Shown: positions 29,521 through 37,984 of the stretch, piece by piece
Numbering within the stretch: position 1 is the stretch's first letter
How the letters are laid out: each line of letters starts with the position of its first letter
Origin: Labilibaculum sp.
GTDB lineage: Bacteria > Bacteroidota > Bacteroidia > Bacteroidales > Marinifilaceae
Direction: 5' to 3'
Assembly: GCF_963664555.1 (NCBI RefSeq)
Contig: NZ_OY761461.1
Span: 1,426,001-1,490,000, forward strand
Length of the DNA stretch: 64,000 nucleotides
Notes under the pieces: generated by a model
What the model was told of the DNA's origin: nothing
Database searches by the model: none
Seen by the model: the letters and a program-made list of their open reading frames with translations, nothing else
Program-made: the position numbers and the translations under genes

Positions 29521-29767
29521 GATATACTGTATTTTTATAATTTTAAATTAAGAGTGTATCGAACTATCAAAATGTGGTATTTGTACAAGTATACTTACAT
29601 TCTTTGAATGCGCAAAACCAATAATTTGTGATTCGTATCATTTATTGTTGATTCCGATAGGAATAAATTAACCTTAAAATAAATTAATGCTTGTTATTGC
29701 ATAAGAGTTTAATATTATTTTTTTGTAAATTTCGTCGGAAATTTATTTTTTTTCACAAGAAAATAAT

Positions 29768-29786
29768 AAAAGTCAAAAATACTTTA
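29768..29786 (+). promoter_or_regulatory. Predicted AraR operator at araR
   Basis: AAAAGT-CAAAAAT-ACTTTA has the same arms and 7-nt spacer as the site before the GH51 gene. It lies 25 nt before the araR ATG, directly against a -7 element, so it would give autoregulation. It also lies in the 291-bp gap shared with the divergent HTCS gene. Confidence 0.7.
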
Positions 29787-29794
29787 TATATTTG
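29787..29794 (+). promoter_or_regulatory. -7 promoter element of araR
   Basis: TATATTTG matches the Bacteroidota -7 consensus TAnnTTTG, 17 nt before the ATG. No TTTG is seen at the -33 position, which suits a weak promoter. A GAGGAGA stretch at 29794-29800 may be the ribosome site. Confidence 0.6.
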
Positions 29795-29811
29795 AGGAGA
29801 AAATTAATATT

Positions 29812-30492
29812 ATGAATCCACAATATAAACATCCTAAATATCATGTTGCTGTCGATTGTGTAATCTTTGGATACCATGAAGGGGAGCTTAGGTTATTACT
29901 TTATCCCAGAGGATTTGAGCCGGCGATGGGAAGTTGGTCTCTACTGGGGGGATTTGTTCAGGAAGATGAATCTGCTGATATGGCAGCTCGTAGGGTATTA
30001 AAGAAAACTACAGGCTTGAGTGATATTTATTTGGAACAGGTTCAGTCATTTTCTGAGCCAACCAGAGAAGAGGGGACACGGGTAATTTCTTTAGCATACT
30101 ATGCATTAATTCGAATTGATAAGTACGATACGGATTTGGTTCGAGAGAATGGAGCTCATTGGTGGCCAATAAGTAAGCTTCCTACTTTGATTTTTGATCA
30201 TGAAAATATGGTTCACGAGGCATTGGACAGACTTCAGAAAAAAGCGAGTTTTGATTTAATAGGAGAAGAATTGCTTTCAGAGATGTTTACACTTCTGCAA
30301 TTACGGAATCTATATCAAGCAATTTTTCAGAGAGAGTTTGATCCGGGGAATTTTAGAAAAAAGGTTTTGTCATTAGGACGACTGGAAAAATTAAATATTA
30401 AAAATACTACAGAATCCAAGAAAGGGGCATATTATTATCGGGCGCTTCAAGGAGATGTGGAAAAGACATTTGATAGAGTTGTGAAGTTTTAA
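29812..30492 (+). CDS. araR: AraR, Nudix-type transcriptional regulator of L-arabinose use
   Basis: This 226-residue protein has the layout of NrtR-family regulators: an N-terminal Nudix-like effector domain (about 8-145) and a C-terminal winged helix (about 155-226). The Nudix box at 47-69 keeps GX5E, Arg61 and Gly68, but the catalytic REUXEE glutamates are replaced by Val62, Lys65 and Thr66, so it should bind ligand without hydrolysing it. The AraR of Bacteroides thetaiotaomicron belongs to this family and responds to L-arabinose. The adjacent araA, transporter, araD and araB genes support the same role. A palindrome at 29768 implies autoregulation, and three further copies suggest the regulon. 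Confidence 0.9.
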   Translation: MNPQYKHPKYHVAVDCVIFGYHEGELRLLLYPRGFEPAMGSWSLLGGFVQEDESADMAARRVLKKTTGLSDIYLEQVQSFSEPTREEGTRVISLAYYALIRIDKYDTDLVRENGAHWWPISKLPTLIFDHENMVHEALDRLQKKASFDLIGEELLSEMFTLLQLRNLYQAIFQREFDPGNFRKKVLSLGRLEKLNIKNTTESKKGAYYYRALQGDVEKTFDRVVKF

Positions 30493-30500
30493 AAAATAAA

Positions 30501-30524
30501 AAAAAAAGCAAAATTGCTTTTTTT
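30501..30524 (+). terminator. A/U-rich terminator after araR
   Basis: A run of A, GCAA, a short loop, TTGC and a run of eight T form a weak hairpin with a strong T tract. It would separate araR from the araA transcript. Confidence 0.6.
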
Positions 30525-30534
30525 TATTCTATAT

Positions 30535-30553
30535 AAAAGTAGAAAGTACTAGT
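30535..30553 (+). promoter_or_regulatory. Predicted AraR operator, araA distal site
   Basis: AAAAGT-AGAAAGT-ACTAGT, with conserved AGT and ACT arms 7 nt apart, lies 96 nt before araA. A near-consensus -7 element TTAATTTG is at 30566-30573. Confidence 0.6.
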
Positions 30554-30621
30554 AAAATAACTATTTTAATTTGTTGGTACATCTTATTGTTATTAACGTG
30601 ATGATTAATTGTGTTTACTAA

Positions 30622-30640
30622 AAAAGTATAAAATACTATA
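30622..30640 (+). promoter_or_regulatory. Predicted AraR operator, araA proximal site
   Basis: AAAAGT-ATAAAAT-ACTATA ends only 8 nt before the araA ATG. Together with the site at 30535 it gives two operators with left arms 87 nt apart. The proximal one would sit downstream of the promoter or over the ribosome site. Confidence 0.6.
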
Positions 30641-30648
30641 AGAATAAA

Positions 30649-32133
30649 ATGAAAGAGCTAAAAGAAAAAGAGATTTGGTTTGTGACCGGAAGTCAACACT
30701 TATACGGTCCTAAGACGTTAAAACAAGTAAAAACAAATTCAGAAGAAATTGCTGAAGGGCTTAATGCATCTGAAGCAATTCCTGTAAAAATTGTTTTTAA
30801 ATCGGTATTAACAACCCCTGAAGAAATTTATAATTGTTGTCTTGAGGCAAATACAGACAACAACTGTATTGGATTGATTACATGGATGCATACTTTTTCG
30901 CCATCTAAAATGTGGATACAAGGTTTAAGTATATTGAGCAAACCATTTGCACATTTACATACTCAGTACAACAGAGATATTCCATGGAGTGAGATTGATA
31001 TGGATTTCATGAATTTGAATCAATCAGCACATGGTGGCCGTGAGTTTGGATTTATCTGCACACGATTGCGATTAAATCGTAAGGTGATTGTAGGTCATTG
31101 GAAAGATGAAAAAGTTCGCAAAACCTTAGGAAGCTGGACAAGATCTGCTGTTGGATATAATGAATCTAAAAATTTAAAAATTTGTCGTTTTGGCGATAAT
31201 ATGCGTCATGTTGCCGTAACAGAAGGCGATAAGGTTGAAGCTCAGAAAATATTGGGCTGGCAAGTAAATTATCACGGGGTTGGTGATCTTGTTGTTAGTA
31301 TGGATTCGATAACAGAGCAAGAAATTGATTCTTTAATGGATGTTTATGCTGCTGAATACAAATTAGAAGATAAAACAAATTCAAACATTCGTTATCAGGC
31401 TAAGATTGAATTGGGAATGAAGAAATTCCTGGATGCAAATGGATATAAGGCTTTCACGACCAATTTTGAAGACTTGCATGGTTTGAAACAACTTCCTGGG
31501 TTGGCTTCTCAACGATTAATGGAACAAGGTTACGGTTTTGGAGCTGAAGGTGACTGGAAACAATCTGCTTTGGTACGAATCATGAAAGTAATGTCGGCAG
31601 GTATGAAAGGCGGATGTTCTTTTATGGAAGATTATACTTACCATCTTGATCCCGCTTGTCCTTCAGTGTTAAGTGCACACATGCTTGAGATTTGTCCTTC
31701 AATTGCTAAAGAAACTCCAAGTATCGAAGTTCATCCATTGGGAATTGGAGGAAAAGATGCTCCTGCCCGTTTTGTATTCGATGTGCCTGAAGGGGAAGGA
31801 ATAAATGCAACTCTTGTTGATATGGGAGGACGTATGCGAATGATTGTTAATCCTGTGACAGTTATTACACCTAAAGCATTACCAAAACTTCCTGTTGCCC
31901 GTGCCCTATGGGTTCCACAACCAAATCTGGAAATTGGTGCTGCTGCGTGGATTCTTGCCGGTGGTGCTCATCACACTAGTTTTAGTATGGCATTAAACAA
32001 AGAATGTCTTGAAGACTTTGCTGAAATGGTTGGTGTTGAATTTGTAACAATTGAAAACATAACAACAATTTCAGATTTTAAGAAAGAGCTAAAATGGAAT
32101 GATTTATACTACCATTTGGCGAAAGGATTGTAG
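30649..32133 (+). CDS. araA: L-arabinose isomerase
   Basis: Converts L-arabinose to L-ribulose in the cytosol, first step of the pathway, with a divalent metal such as Mn2+. The active-site residues known from the E. coli enzyme are in place: Glu300 (GAEGDWK), Glu327 (SFMEDYTYHL), His344 (SAHMLEICPS) and His441/442 (GGAHHTSFS). The N terminus reads EIWFVTGSQHLYG, typical of the family. Length is 494 residues. It leads the araA-transporter-araD-araB run, behind two predicted AraR operators. Confidence 0.97.
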   Translation: MKELKEKEIWFVTGSQHLYGPKTLKQVKTNSEEIAEGLNASEAIPVKIVFKSVLTTPEEIYNCCLEANTDNNCIGLITWMHTFSPSKMWIQGLSILSKPFAHLHTQYNRDIPWSEIDMDFMNLNQSAHGGREFGFICTRLRLNRKVIVGHWKDEKVRKTLGSWTRSAVGYNESKNLKICRFGDNMRHVAVTEGDKVEAQKILGWQVNYHGVGDLVVSMDSITEQEIDSLMDVYAAEYKLEDKTNSNIRYQAKIELGMKKFLDANGYKAFTTNFEDLHGLKQLPGLASQRLMEQGYGFGAEGDWKQSALVRIMKVMSAGMKGGCSFMEDYTYHLDPACPSVLSAHMLEICPSIAKETPSIEVHPLGIGGKDAPARFVFDVPEGEGINATLVDMGGRMRMIVNPVTVITPKALPKLPVARALWVPQPNLEIGAAAWILAGGAHHTSFSMALNKECLEDFAEMVGVEFVTIENITTISDFKKELKWNDLYYHLAKGL

Positions 32134-32173
32134 AAAATATTAAAGATCAACTAAACAATACTCATTCAAAATG

Positions 32174-32194
32174 CTCTCGGTATATTACTGAGAG
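32174..32194 (+). other. Intercistronic hairpin, araA-transporter
   Basis: CTCTCGGTA and TACTGAGAG pair over 9 bp (one G-U) around a 3-nt loop in the 82-nt gap. No T run follows; a processing or stabilising role is more likely than termination. Confidence 0.5.
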
Positions 32195-32215
32195 TATTTA
32201 ATAAAACGAATAATT

Positions 32216-34075
32216 ATGAATGCAGGTTTTACGACCATTGACTATGCCATTTTTATCGCTTATGCGATACTGATTGTTGCATTGGGTTTGTGGCTTTCCC
32301 GATCAAAAAGTGGGGAAGAAGAAAGCGCAAAAGACTATTTTTTAGCGGGAGGAACACTTTCATGGTGGGCAATTGGAGCTTCATTAATTGCAGCAAATAT
32401 TTCTGCAGAACACTTTATTGGAATGTCGGGTTCTGGTTTTGCTGTTGGTTTGGGAATTGCGGCATATGAATGGATTGCGGCTATTACGCTTATATTGGTA
32501 GCAAAGTTTTTATTGCCGCAAATGATTGATAAAAAGATTTATACAATGCCTCAGTTTGCTAAGGAAAGATATGGCGAAGGTGTTAGTTTCTTCTTTTCGT
32601 TCTTTTGGTTGTTGGTTTATGTTTTTGTAAATCTTACTTCTGTAGCTTGGTTAGGAGCATTGGCAATGGATCAGATTTTGGGTGTTCCAATGGAGTATGG
32701 AGTACCAAGTTTACTTATTTTTGCAGGAGTATATTCAATATATGGTGGACTTAAAGCTGTGGCATGGACCGATGTAATACAAGTTGTTTTTCTTGTTGGC
32801 GGAGGTTTAATTACTGCATGGTTTGCATTGGATGCTGTTGCTGGAGCGGATGGTTCCGCAATCGATGGTTTTCTTTTGGTACTTGATAAAGTTCGTGAAG
32901 TACCAGGTGATCTCCATTTTAACATGATTATTAATGAGAAATTAGATGCAAATACCTTTAAAGATCTTCCAGGACTTGCTGTTATTTTTGGAGCTATGTG
33001 GCTTACCAATATAGGCTACTGGGGATTCAACCAGTATATTATTCAAAAAGGATTGGCTGCTAAAAATTTAAAAGAGGCTAAACGAGGTCTTCTTTTTGCC
33101 GGATACTTAAAAATCCTGATTCCGATTATTGTAATCATCCCTGGAATTACTGCTTATGTGATGTTTAATCATCCAGATTTAAATGGTGTTGTTGATGGTT
33201 TATCCGGAGCAATTGATAAGCCGGATCAGGCTTATCCGTGGTTACTTCGTAATTTTGCTCCTGAAGGCATCAGAGGCTTGGCTTTTGCTGCATTAGTTGC
33301 TGCTGTGGTTTCGTCATTGGCATCAATGTTAAACTCTACTTCAACTATTTTCACACTCGATATTTATAAAAGCCATATTAACAAAGCGGCTTCTGAAAAG
33401 ACAATGGTTCTAGTCGGTCGTATTTCGGCTGCAGTTGCATTGATTATTGCAATGGTTGCGGCTAAACCTTTATTGGGAGGCTTAGATCAGGCGTTCCAAT
33501 ATATTCAGGAATATACCGGTTTTATTTATCCTGGTGTAGTGGTGGTATTTGGAATGGGAATTCTTTGGAAGCGTGCTACGAATCGTGCTGCGCTTTGGAC
33601 AACCATAGCAACTTTGCCAGTAGGTATTCTTATGAAGATGGCTTTACCTGATTTGCCTTTTATTATTCGCATGGGCTATGTTTGTATGGTATTGATTACA
33701 ATGGCTGTAGTTCTGGTTCTGACAGATAGTCATCAGGTTAAGGCTGAAGAAATATCAGAAGGAAACCGCCAAAAACAATTAAAAGGTGCTAAAGTCTTCA
33801 TTGGATTAACTGCTTTAACATTAGTTTCAGGTTTTGTTTGGGGAACAGATTGGTTTGGTATGAGTCTGACTCATCTTGGTTTTCATTCCATTTTTATGAT
33901 GACATTTATGATGGCTTTTCTGGCTATTATCATGTTTACCAATGCGAAGTCTAAAAAACAAGATAGTAAAGCTTATTCCTATGAGCCTGAGTTGTTTCAG
34001 ACAGATAGAACCTTTTTGTTCGTTGCAATGGGTATTGTGTTAATTATTGTTGCATTATATGCTTATTTCTGGTAA
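32216..34075 (+). CDS. Sodium/solute symporter (SSS family), probable L-arabinose transporter
   Basis: An inner-membrane Na+-coupled sugar importer of 619 residues with about 14 hydrophobic helices. The N terminus, DYAIFIAYAILIVALGLWL, and the segment DYFLAGGTLSWWAIGASLIAANISAEHFIG are hallmarks of the SGLT-like branch, with the Ser/Ala-rich helix at about 55-70. Position between araA and araD, and the frequent presence of an SSS transporter in Bacteroides arabinose operons, make L-arabinose the likely substrate; the sequence alone does not prove specificity. A hairpin follows before araD. Confidence 0.9.
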   Translation: MNAGFTTIDYAIFIAYAILIVALGLWLSRSKSGEEESAKDYFLAGGTLSWWAIGASLIAANISAEHFIGMSGSGFAVGLGIAAYEWIAAITLILVAKFLLPQMIDKKIYTMPQFAKERYGEGVSFFFSFFWLLVYVFVNLTSVAWLGALAMDQILGVPMEYGVPSLLIFAGVYSIYGGLKAVAWTDVIQVVFLVGGGLITAWFALDAVAGADGSAIDGFLLVLDKVREVPGDLHFNMIINEKLDANTFKDLPGLAVIFGAMWLTNIGYWGFNQYIIQKGLAAKNLKEAKRGLLFAGYLKILIPIIVIIPGITAYVMFNHPDLNGVVDGLSGAIDKPDQAYPWLLRNFAPEGIRGLAFAALVAAVVSSLASMLNSTSTIFTLDIYKSHINKAASEKTMVLVGRISAAVALIIAMVAAKPLLGGLDQAFQYIQEYTGFIYPGVVVVFGMGILWKRATNRAALWTTIATLPVGILMKMALPDLPFIIRMGYVCMVLITMAVVLVLTDSHQVKAEEISEGNRQKQLKGAKVFIGLTALTLVSGFVWGTDWFGMSLTHLGFHSIFMMTFMMAFLAIIMFTNAKSKKQDSKAYSYEPELFQTDRTFLFVAMGIVLIIVALYAYFW

Positions 34076-34098
34076 AATAATATAATAGGTGTGAATTA

Positions 34099-34154
34099 AA
34101 TTGCCTGGTAGTTGAGTTAAATATGGTAAGGTTAAAAACTATCAGGCAATTTTT
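34099..34154 (+). terminator. Attenuator-like hairpin between transporter gene and araD
   Basis: AATTGCCTGGTAGTT at 34099-34113 pairs with AACTATCAGGCAATT at 34137-34151 (15 bp, one G-U), followed by TTT. It lies in the 91-nt gap inside the ara run, so it may reduce araD and araB relative to araA and the transporter. Confidence 0.6.
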
Positions 34155-34166
34155 AAAATTCGAATA

Positions 34167-34853
34167 ATGGACTTAAATAAGTTAAAAGAAGAGGTTTTTA
34201 AAGCCAATCTTGAATTGGTGCAATATGGATTGGTACTTTTTACATGGGGAAATGTAAGCGCTATTGACCGGGAAAATGGTTTGGTTGTAATAAAACCAAG
34301 TGGTGTTTCCTATTCCGAAATGAAGAGTGAAGACATGGTTGTGGTTGATTTGGACGGGAATGTTGTAGAAGGCAAATTACGTCCTTCGTCAGATACGCCT
34401 ACTCATCTTGAGCTGTATAAAAGTTTTAAAGAGATAGGCGGAATTGTTCATACTCATTCAACTTATGCAACCGGATGGTCACAAGCAGGAATTGGGATTC
34501 CAATACTAGGAACCACTCATGCTGATTATTTTAACGGACAGATTCCTTGTACACGTGATATGAATGAAGCTGAGGTAAAGGGAGCTTATGAAAAAGAAAC
34601 AGGCACCGTAATAATTGAAGCATTTAAAGAATTGAATCCGATGCATGTTCCTGGTGTGATTGTTAAAAATCATGGTCCGTTTACCTGGGGGAAAAATGCA
34701 AATGATGCTGTTCACAATAGTGTTGTTTTAGAGGAGCTGGCCAAAATGGCTTTCATTGCAAAAACCATTCAGCCAAATGCCTCAATGAATTCTCTTCTGA
34801 CTGATAAGCATTTTAGTCGCAAACATGGTAAAGATTCATATTACGGTCAGTAG
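34167..34853 (+). CDS. araD: L-ribulose-5-phosphate 4-epimerase
   Basis: Converts L-ribulose 5-phosphate to D-xylulose 5-phosphate by a retro-aldol mechanism with a zinc ion. It is a class II aldolase/adducin-fold protein of 228 residues. Zinc ligands correspond to His95 and His97 ([18 protein letters not shown]) and His169 ([10 protein letters not shown]); Asp76 ([11 protein letters not shown]) is the conserved acid. The positions of Asp76, His95 and His97 equal those of the E. coli enzyme. It is the third gene of the ara run and is followed by araB after 38 nt. Confidence 0.96.
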   Translation: MDLNKLKEEVFKANLELVQYGLVLFTWGNVSAIDRENGLVVIKPSGVSYSEMKSEDMVVVDLDGNVVEGKLRPSSDTPTHLELYKSFKEIGGIVHTHSTYATGWSQAGIGIPILGTTHADYFNGQIPCTRDMNEAEVKGAYEKETGTVIIEAFKELNPMHVPGVIVKNHGPFTWGKNANDAVHNSVVLEELAKMAFIAKTIQPNASMNSLLTDKHFSRKHGKDSYYGQ

Positions 34854-34891
34854 GTAAAACTGCTTTGATTTAATGATTAAAAATACAGTTT

Positions 34892-36604
34892 ATGAGTGCA
34901 AAGAAATATGTAATAGGTCTTGATTATGGTTCAGATTCAGGAAGGGCTGTTGTTGTAGATGTTGCTACCGGAGAAGAAATTGCATCGTCGGTTATGAATT
35001 ATCCCCGATGGATGGAAGGGATGTATTGTGATCCTGTAAAGAATCAATATCGCCAGCATCCATTGGATTATATAGAAGTTATGGAGTATCTGATTAAAGA
35101 TGCTCTGGAAAAATCGCCAAAAGGGGTTGCCGGAAGTCTGGTGGGGCTTTCATTTGATACAACAGGAAGTACTCCTGTGTTGACGGATGAGAATGGCACC
35201 CCTTTGGCTTTATTGCCTGAATATGCTGAAAATCCGAATGCAATGTTTGTGTTGTGGAAGGATCATACTGCGGTTAAGGAAGCTGCTGAGATTAACGAAT
35301 TGGTGAAAAAATGGGATGTTGATTATTCTCAATATGAAGGTGGAATTTATTCTTCGGAATGGGTATGGGCAAAAATGCTGCACGTATTGCGTGAAGATGA
35401 ATCCATACGGGATAAAGCTGTTTCATGGATAGAACATTGTGATTGGATGTCGGCGGTATTAACAGGAAAACTGAAGCCAACAGAAGTGGTGCGCAGTCGC
35501 TGTTCAGCAGGTCATAAAGCGATGTGGCATGAGTCATGGAACGGATTGCCTCCGGAGGAATTTTTGACCAGTCTCGATCCCTTGTTAAAAGGTTACCGAG
35601 ATCAGTTATATGAAGAAACTTATACGAGTGATGTTTCGGTAGGGAAAATTTCTCCTGAATGGGCTGAGCGTTTGGGTATAAGCACCGATGTAGCTGTTGG
35701 AGTTGGAGCATTTGATTGCCACATGGGTGCTGTTGGGGGTGAGGTAACTCCAAACGTATTGGCACGGGCAATAGGAACTTCAACCTGCGATATCATGATC
35801 GCTTCTTACGATCAGATTGGCGATAAATTAATTCCTGGTATTTGCGGACAAGTAGATGGTTCGGTAATTCCAGGTTATGTTGGGTTGGAAGCAGGACAAT
35901 CAGCTTTTGGTGATTTGTATGCATGGTTTAAAAATGTTGTTGCCTGGCCAATCGAAAATATCCTTTCAAAAACGACTTTGATTGATGAGGAAACCCGTGA
36001 AAAATTGATTGAGGAAGCTATCTCGAAGATTATTCCGGAGTTAAGTAAAGAAGCTGAAAAAATTTCAATTGAAGAATCTACAATTGTGGCTGTTGATTGG
36101 ATGAACGGACGACGCACTCCAGATGCAAGTCAGGAGGTAACAGGTTCTATTGCTGGTTTAACTTTGGGTTCTTCGGCGCCTCGTATTTTTAGAGCATTGG
36201 TGGAAGCAACTGCTTTTGGGTCAAAAGCTATTGTCGATCGATTTGTTCGTGAAGGTGTTGAGATTAAAGGAATTATTGGTTTAGGTGGAGTAGCCAAGAA
36301 GTCACCTTTTGTGATGCAGACTTTAGCAGATGTATTGAATATGCCGATAAAAATTGCGCGTACCGAGCAAACATGTGCTTGCGGTGCAGCAATGTTTGCA
36401 GCTGTTGCTGCCGGAGTATACAAAACAGTAGGAGAAGCTCAAAAAGCAATGGGGCAAGGTTTTGATATGGAATACATACCTAATCCGGATCACGCTAAAA
36501 AGTATCTGGAGATTTACGAAAAGTATGTAAAATTAGGAACTTTCACCGAGCAGGTATTGTTTGGAAAAGATAAAATAGTTGAAACAATAGGACAAATTAG
36601 TTAG
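34892..36604 (+). CDS. araB: L-ribulokinase
   Basis: Phosphorylates L-ribulose to L-ribulose 5-phosphate. It is an FGGY carbohydrate kinase of 570 residues: the N-terminal phosphate-binding segment reads VIGLDYGSDSGRAVVVD, and the C-terminal FGGY domain contains GLGGVAKKSPFVMQTLADVL followed by EQTCACGAAMFAA. The EYAENPNAMFVLWKDHTA segment is typical of AraB rather than of xylulokinases. It ends the araA-transporter-araD-araB run and is followed by a strong terminator. Gene order here (A-T-D-B) fits Bacteroidota and not the enteric BAD order. Confidence 0.96.
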   Translation: MSAKKYVIGLDYGSDSGRAVVVDVATGEEIASSVMNYPRWMEGMYCDPVKNQYRQHPLDYIEVMEYLIKDALEKSPKGVAGSLVGLSFDTTGSTPVLTDENGTPLALLPEYAENPNAMFVLWKDHTAVKEAAEINELVKKWDVDYSQYEGGIYSSEWVWAKMLHVLREDESIRDKAVSWIEHCDWMSAVLTGKLKPTEVVRSRCSAGHKAMWHESWNGLPPEEFLTSLDPLLKGYRDQLYEETYTSDVSVGKISPEWAERLGISTDVAVGVGAFDCHMGAVGGEVTPNVLARAIGTSTCDIMIASYDQIGDKLIPGICGQVDGSVIPGYVGLEAGQSAFGDLYAWFKNVVAWPIENILSKTTLIDEETREKLIEEAISKIIPELSKEAEKISIEESTIVAVDWMNGRRTPDASQEVTGSIAGLTLGSSAPRIFRALVEATAFGSKAIVDRFVREGVEIKGIIGLGGVAKKSPFVMQTLADVLNMPIKIARTEQTCACGAAMFAAVAAGVYKTVGEAQKAMGQGFDMEYIPNPDHAKKYLEIYEKYVKLGTFTEQVLFGKDKIVETIGQIS

Positions 36605-36618
36605 ATTAGTTAGCGGGA

Positions 36619-36661
36619 AACCGAGGGGGGAAATGTTAAGTTCCATTCCCTCGGTTTTTTT
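36619..36661 (+). terminator. Terminator of the ara catabolic operon
   Basis: AACCGAGGG and CCCTCGGTT form a 9-bp stem around a 20-nt loop, followed by six T. Confidence 0.88.
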
Positions 36662-36783
36662 GTAACATTTCGGAGTTTCTGCAAGCTTCATTTAAAAATT
36701 AGTGGTGAATTTAGAATCGATTAATATTGATCTTTTCGGGATTTATACAATTAGAAGAAATTGATAACAATAAACTAAATATT

Positions 36784-37905
36784 ATGAAACTATTAAATGT
36801 GTTATGTATTGTAATTATTCCTGTTATGATGAGTTGTCAGAAGCCGCAAAAAAAGGAATTGATTTCTGAAACAGATTTTTCTTGTGATTACAATGGAAAG
36901 AAGGTTGAACTTTTCACTTTAACGAATAAGAATGGTCTGGTTTGTCAGTTAACAAATTTAGGAGCCAGAGTTGTAAGTTTATGGGTGCCGGATAAAAACG
37001 GAAATTTTGCTGATGTTGCTGTTGGATATGGAACAGGAAAGGATTTTATAGATAAAAAAGAATATTTTTTTGGGGGAACAATAGGTCGTTATGGAAACCG
37101 AATTGGTCAGGCTAAATTCTCTCTGGATGGAATAGAATATCAGCTTGAAGCAAACAATGGAGAGAATCATTTGCATGGTGGATCAAATGGTTTTTACCGA
37201 CAAATTTGGGATGTGAATCAAATTGATAAGCAAACTTTGGAGTTTAGCCTGCATTCAACTGATATGGATGGAGGATACCCTGGTAATGTTGATGTAAAAG
37301 TAAAATATCAGTTCACAGATGATAACGAATTAAAAATCGAATATTTTGGAACAACAGATAAGCTTACAGTTCTAAATCTTACCAATCATACTTATTTTAA
37401 CCTTAAAGGAGCAGGAGAAGGAACAATTAACGATCATCAGTTAATGATCAATGCTGATTCTTATACTCCTGTGGATGCTGGTTTAATTCCAACTGGTGAA
37501 ATTGCATCTGTTAAAGGGACAGCATTCGATTTTAACAATTTAACCGCTATTGGTGAACGGGTTGATAATGATGAAACGCAGTTAACCTATGGTAAAGGTT
37601 ACGACCACAATTGGGTGTTGAATAAATCAGACGAAAAGCTGACTTTAGCGGCAAAAGTTGTTGAGCCGTCATCGGGAAGAATTCTTGAAGTTTATACCAT
37701 TGAACCTGGAATTCAGTTTTACGGTGGTAATTTTTTAGATGGAGTTGTTGGTAAAGGGAATAAGAAATATGATTTCAGAACTGCATTCTGTTTGGAAACA
37801 CAACATTTCCCAGATAGCCCAAATCAGGCAAACTTCCCTGATGTGACAGTTGAGCCTGGCGAAGAGTATTATTCAATTTGTATCTATAAATTTTCAAGTA
37901 AATAG
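36784..37905 (+). CDS. galM: Aldose 1-epimerase (mutarotase), exported lipoprotein
   Basis: Interconverts alpha and beta anomers of aldoses. I start it at the ATG at 36784, which gives a lipoprotein signal (VIIPVMMSC, Cys18); the longer frame from 36727 adds 19 residues that would hide it. The family signatures are NENHLHGG-like GENHLHGGSNGF (127-138), catalytic His202 in LTNHTYFNL and catalytic Glu338 in CLETQHFPDSPNQ. Length is 374 residues. Being placed after the ara operon but outside the cytosol, it probably equilibrates L-arabinose released in the periplasm before uptake; that role is inferred from location and context. Confidence 0.92.
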   Translation: MKLLNVLCIVIIPVMMSCQKPQKKELISETDFSCDYNGKKVELFTLTNKNGLVCQLTNLGARVVSLWVPDKNGNFADVAVGYGTGKDFIDKKEYFFGGTIGRYGNRIGQAKFSLDGIEYQLEANNGENHLHGGSNGFYRQIWDVNQIDKQTLEFSLHSTDMDGGYPGNVDVKVKYQFTDDNELKIEYFGTTDKLTVLNLTNHTYFNLKGAGEGTINDHQLMINADSYTPVDAGLIPTGEIASVKGTAFDFNNLTAIGERVDNDETQLTYGKGYDHNWVLNKSDEKLTLAAKVVEPSSGRILEVYTIEPGIQFYGGNFLDGVVGKGNKKYDFRTAFCLETQHFPDSPNQANFPDVTVEPGEEYYSICIYKFSSK

Positions 37906-37923
37906 TTTTTAGTTAGTATAGTG

Positions 37924-37962
37924 AAAATAGGCTGAATCTGTTACTGATTCAGCCTATTTTTT
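37924..37962. terminator. Bidirectional terminator between galM and the M24 peptidase gene
   Basis: A perfect 15-bp stem (37924-37938 with 37946-37960; core ATAGGCTGAATC), loop TGTTACT, flanked by A and T runs. It serves both convergent genes. Confidence 0.92.
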
Positions 37963-37984
37963 ATACTTGTAAGAGTGAATTAGT

